DNA from: Candidatus Tabaqchalia intestinavium
GTDB taxonomy: Bacteria; Bacillota; Clostridia; Oscillospirales; CAJFTT01
Length of the DNA stretch: 48,968 nucleotides
NCBI GenBank assembly: GCA_904420005.1
Contig: CAJFTT010000056.1
Coordinates: forward strand, 1-48,968
Direction: 5' to 3'
In this document: in pieces, positions 48,777 through 48,968 of the stretch
Numbering within the stretch: position 1 is the first letter of the stretch
How the letters are laid out: every line of letters begins with the position of its first letter
Position numbers and translations under genes: made by a program
The notes under the pieces: model-generated
Seen by the model: only the letters and a program-made list of their open reading frames with translations
Database searches by the model: none
Told to the model about the DNA's origin: nothing

Positions 48777-48968
48777 TTGAAAAAGAGAATCATCCTAATC
48801 GGTGTTACAATCGTTGTTCTCACAATCAGCGTGGGGGTCGTGTTATATCTATGCAGATATGCTGGCTGGAAACAAGTCAATATTAAAAATGTTGGTAGTT
48901 TTCTTATACCAGAAGAGTGGTATTTTACCGAAGCAGATTCTCGGTATTATATCTCTGACCGACCATTA
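48777..48968 (+). CDS. Start of a membrane-anchored protein, paralogue of 43942-44376 (cut by the window end)
   Basis: 64 codons visible from a TTG at 48777 after GTAGGAGGAATCCA. One N-terminal helix (about 5-24), then VGSFLIPEEWYFTEADSRYYISDRPL, matching the protein at 43942 almost residue for residue in the last 12 positions; the DNA is also nearly identical there. The open frame continues beyond the window. Confidence 0.75.
   Translation, partial: MKKRIILIGVTIVVLTISVGVVLYLCRYAGWKQVNIKNVGSFLIPEEWYFTEADSRYYISDRPL

Overview
The window looks like a chromosomal stretch of a GC-rich, endospore-forming Clostridia member, most likely Oscillospiraceae/Ruminococcaceae-type. The evidence is a Firmicutes housekeeping layout (scpA-scpB-ytfJ-dacF-rluB, and darA-holB-yaaT beside an Orn/Lys/Arg decarboxylase), sporulation-associated genes (YaaT, YtfJ, YlbJ-like), strong AGGAGG ribosome sites with frequent GTG/TTG starts, and sigma-A type promoters. 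All assignments come from reading the sequence; no database was searched.

Layout. 1-0.8 kb: debris of a mobile element (SprT-like C-terminus, a frameshifted small gene) beside a tRNA-Thr(GGT). 1-3.4 kb: divergent AraC regulator and GH4 alpha-galactosidase. 4.1-7.2 kb: a polyprenyl-linked sugar module (GT2, multispanning GT-C-like protein, GtrA). 7.2-11 kb: radical SAM protein, 1-phosphofructokinase, an IS200/IS605-like multi-palindrome element, CBS protein, ferredoxin. 11-15.8 kb: one minus-strand operon from a consensus promoter: alanine-racemase-fold protein lacking its catalytic residues, decarboxylase, DarA, DNA polymerase III delta', YaaT. 16-22.9 kb: XRE regulator, small membrane protein, short QueG-like protein, two lipoproteins (one glycosidase-like), two acetyltransferase-like genes. 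23.3-28.7 kb: chromosome segregation/cell-envelope operon (M50 protease, ScpA, ScpB, DUF2953, YtfJ, DacF, RluB). 29-32.6 kb: WG-repeat membrane protein, aldo/keto reductase, ferritin. 32.7-38.3 kb: two large paralogues with discoidin domains and a beta-propeller-like domain, one a lipoprotein and one without a signal peptide, plus a small Cys-rich protein. 38.6-43.2 kb: YlbJ-like protein and an OmpR-type two-component system.

43.3 kb to the end is different: AT-rich, patchy and full of remnants. It holds a candidate structured RNA, orphan start signals, a promoter joined directly to an Rhs core fragment, a DUF5071-like putative immunity gene, small membrane proteins, a GC-rich insert bounded by inverted repeats, and two copies of one membrane-anchored family at 43.9 kb and at the window edge. 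This reads as a decaying Rhs/polymorphic-toxin locus.

The most interesting observations are the catalytically dead alanine-racemase homologue coupled to a decarboxylase, the secreted/cytosolic paralogue pair with matching promoters, the structured RNA after the histidine kinase, four copies of a 22-nt motif at an exact 61-nt period (39.93-40.14 kb), and the Rhs/immunity graveyard.
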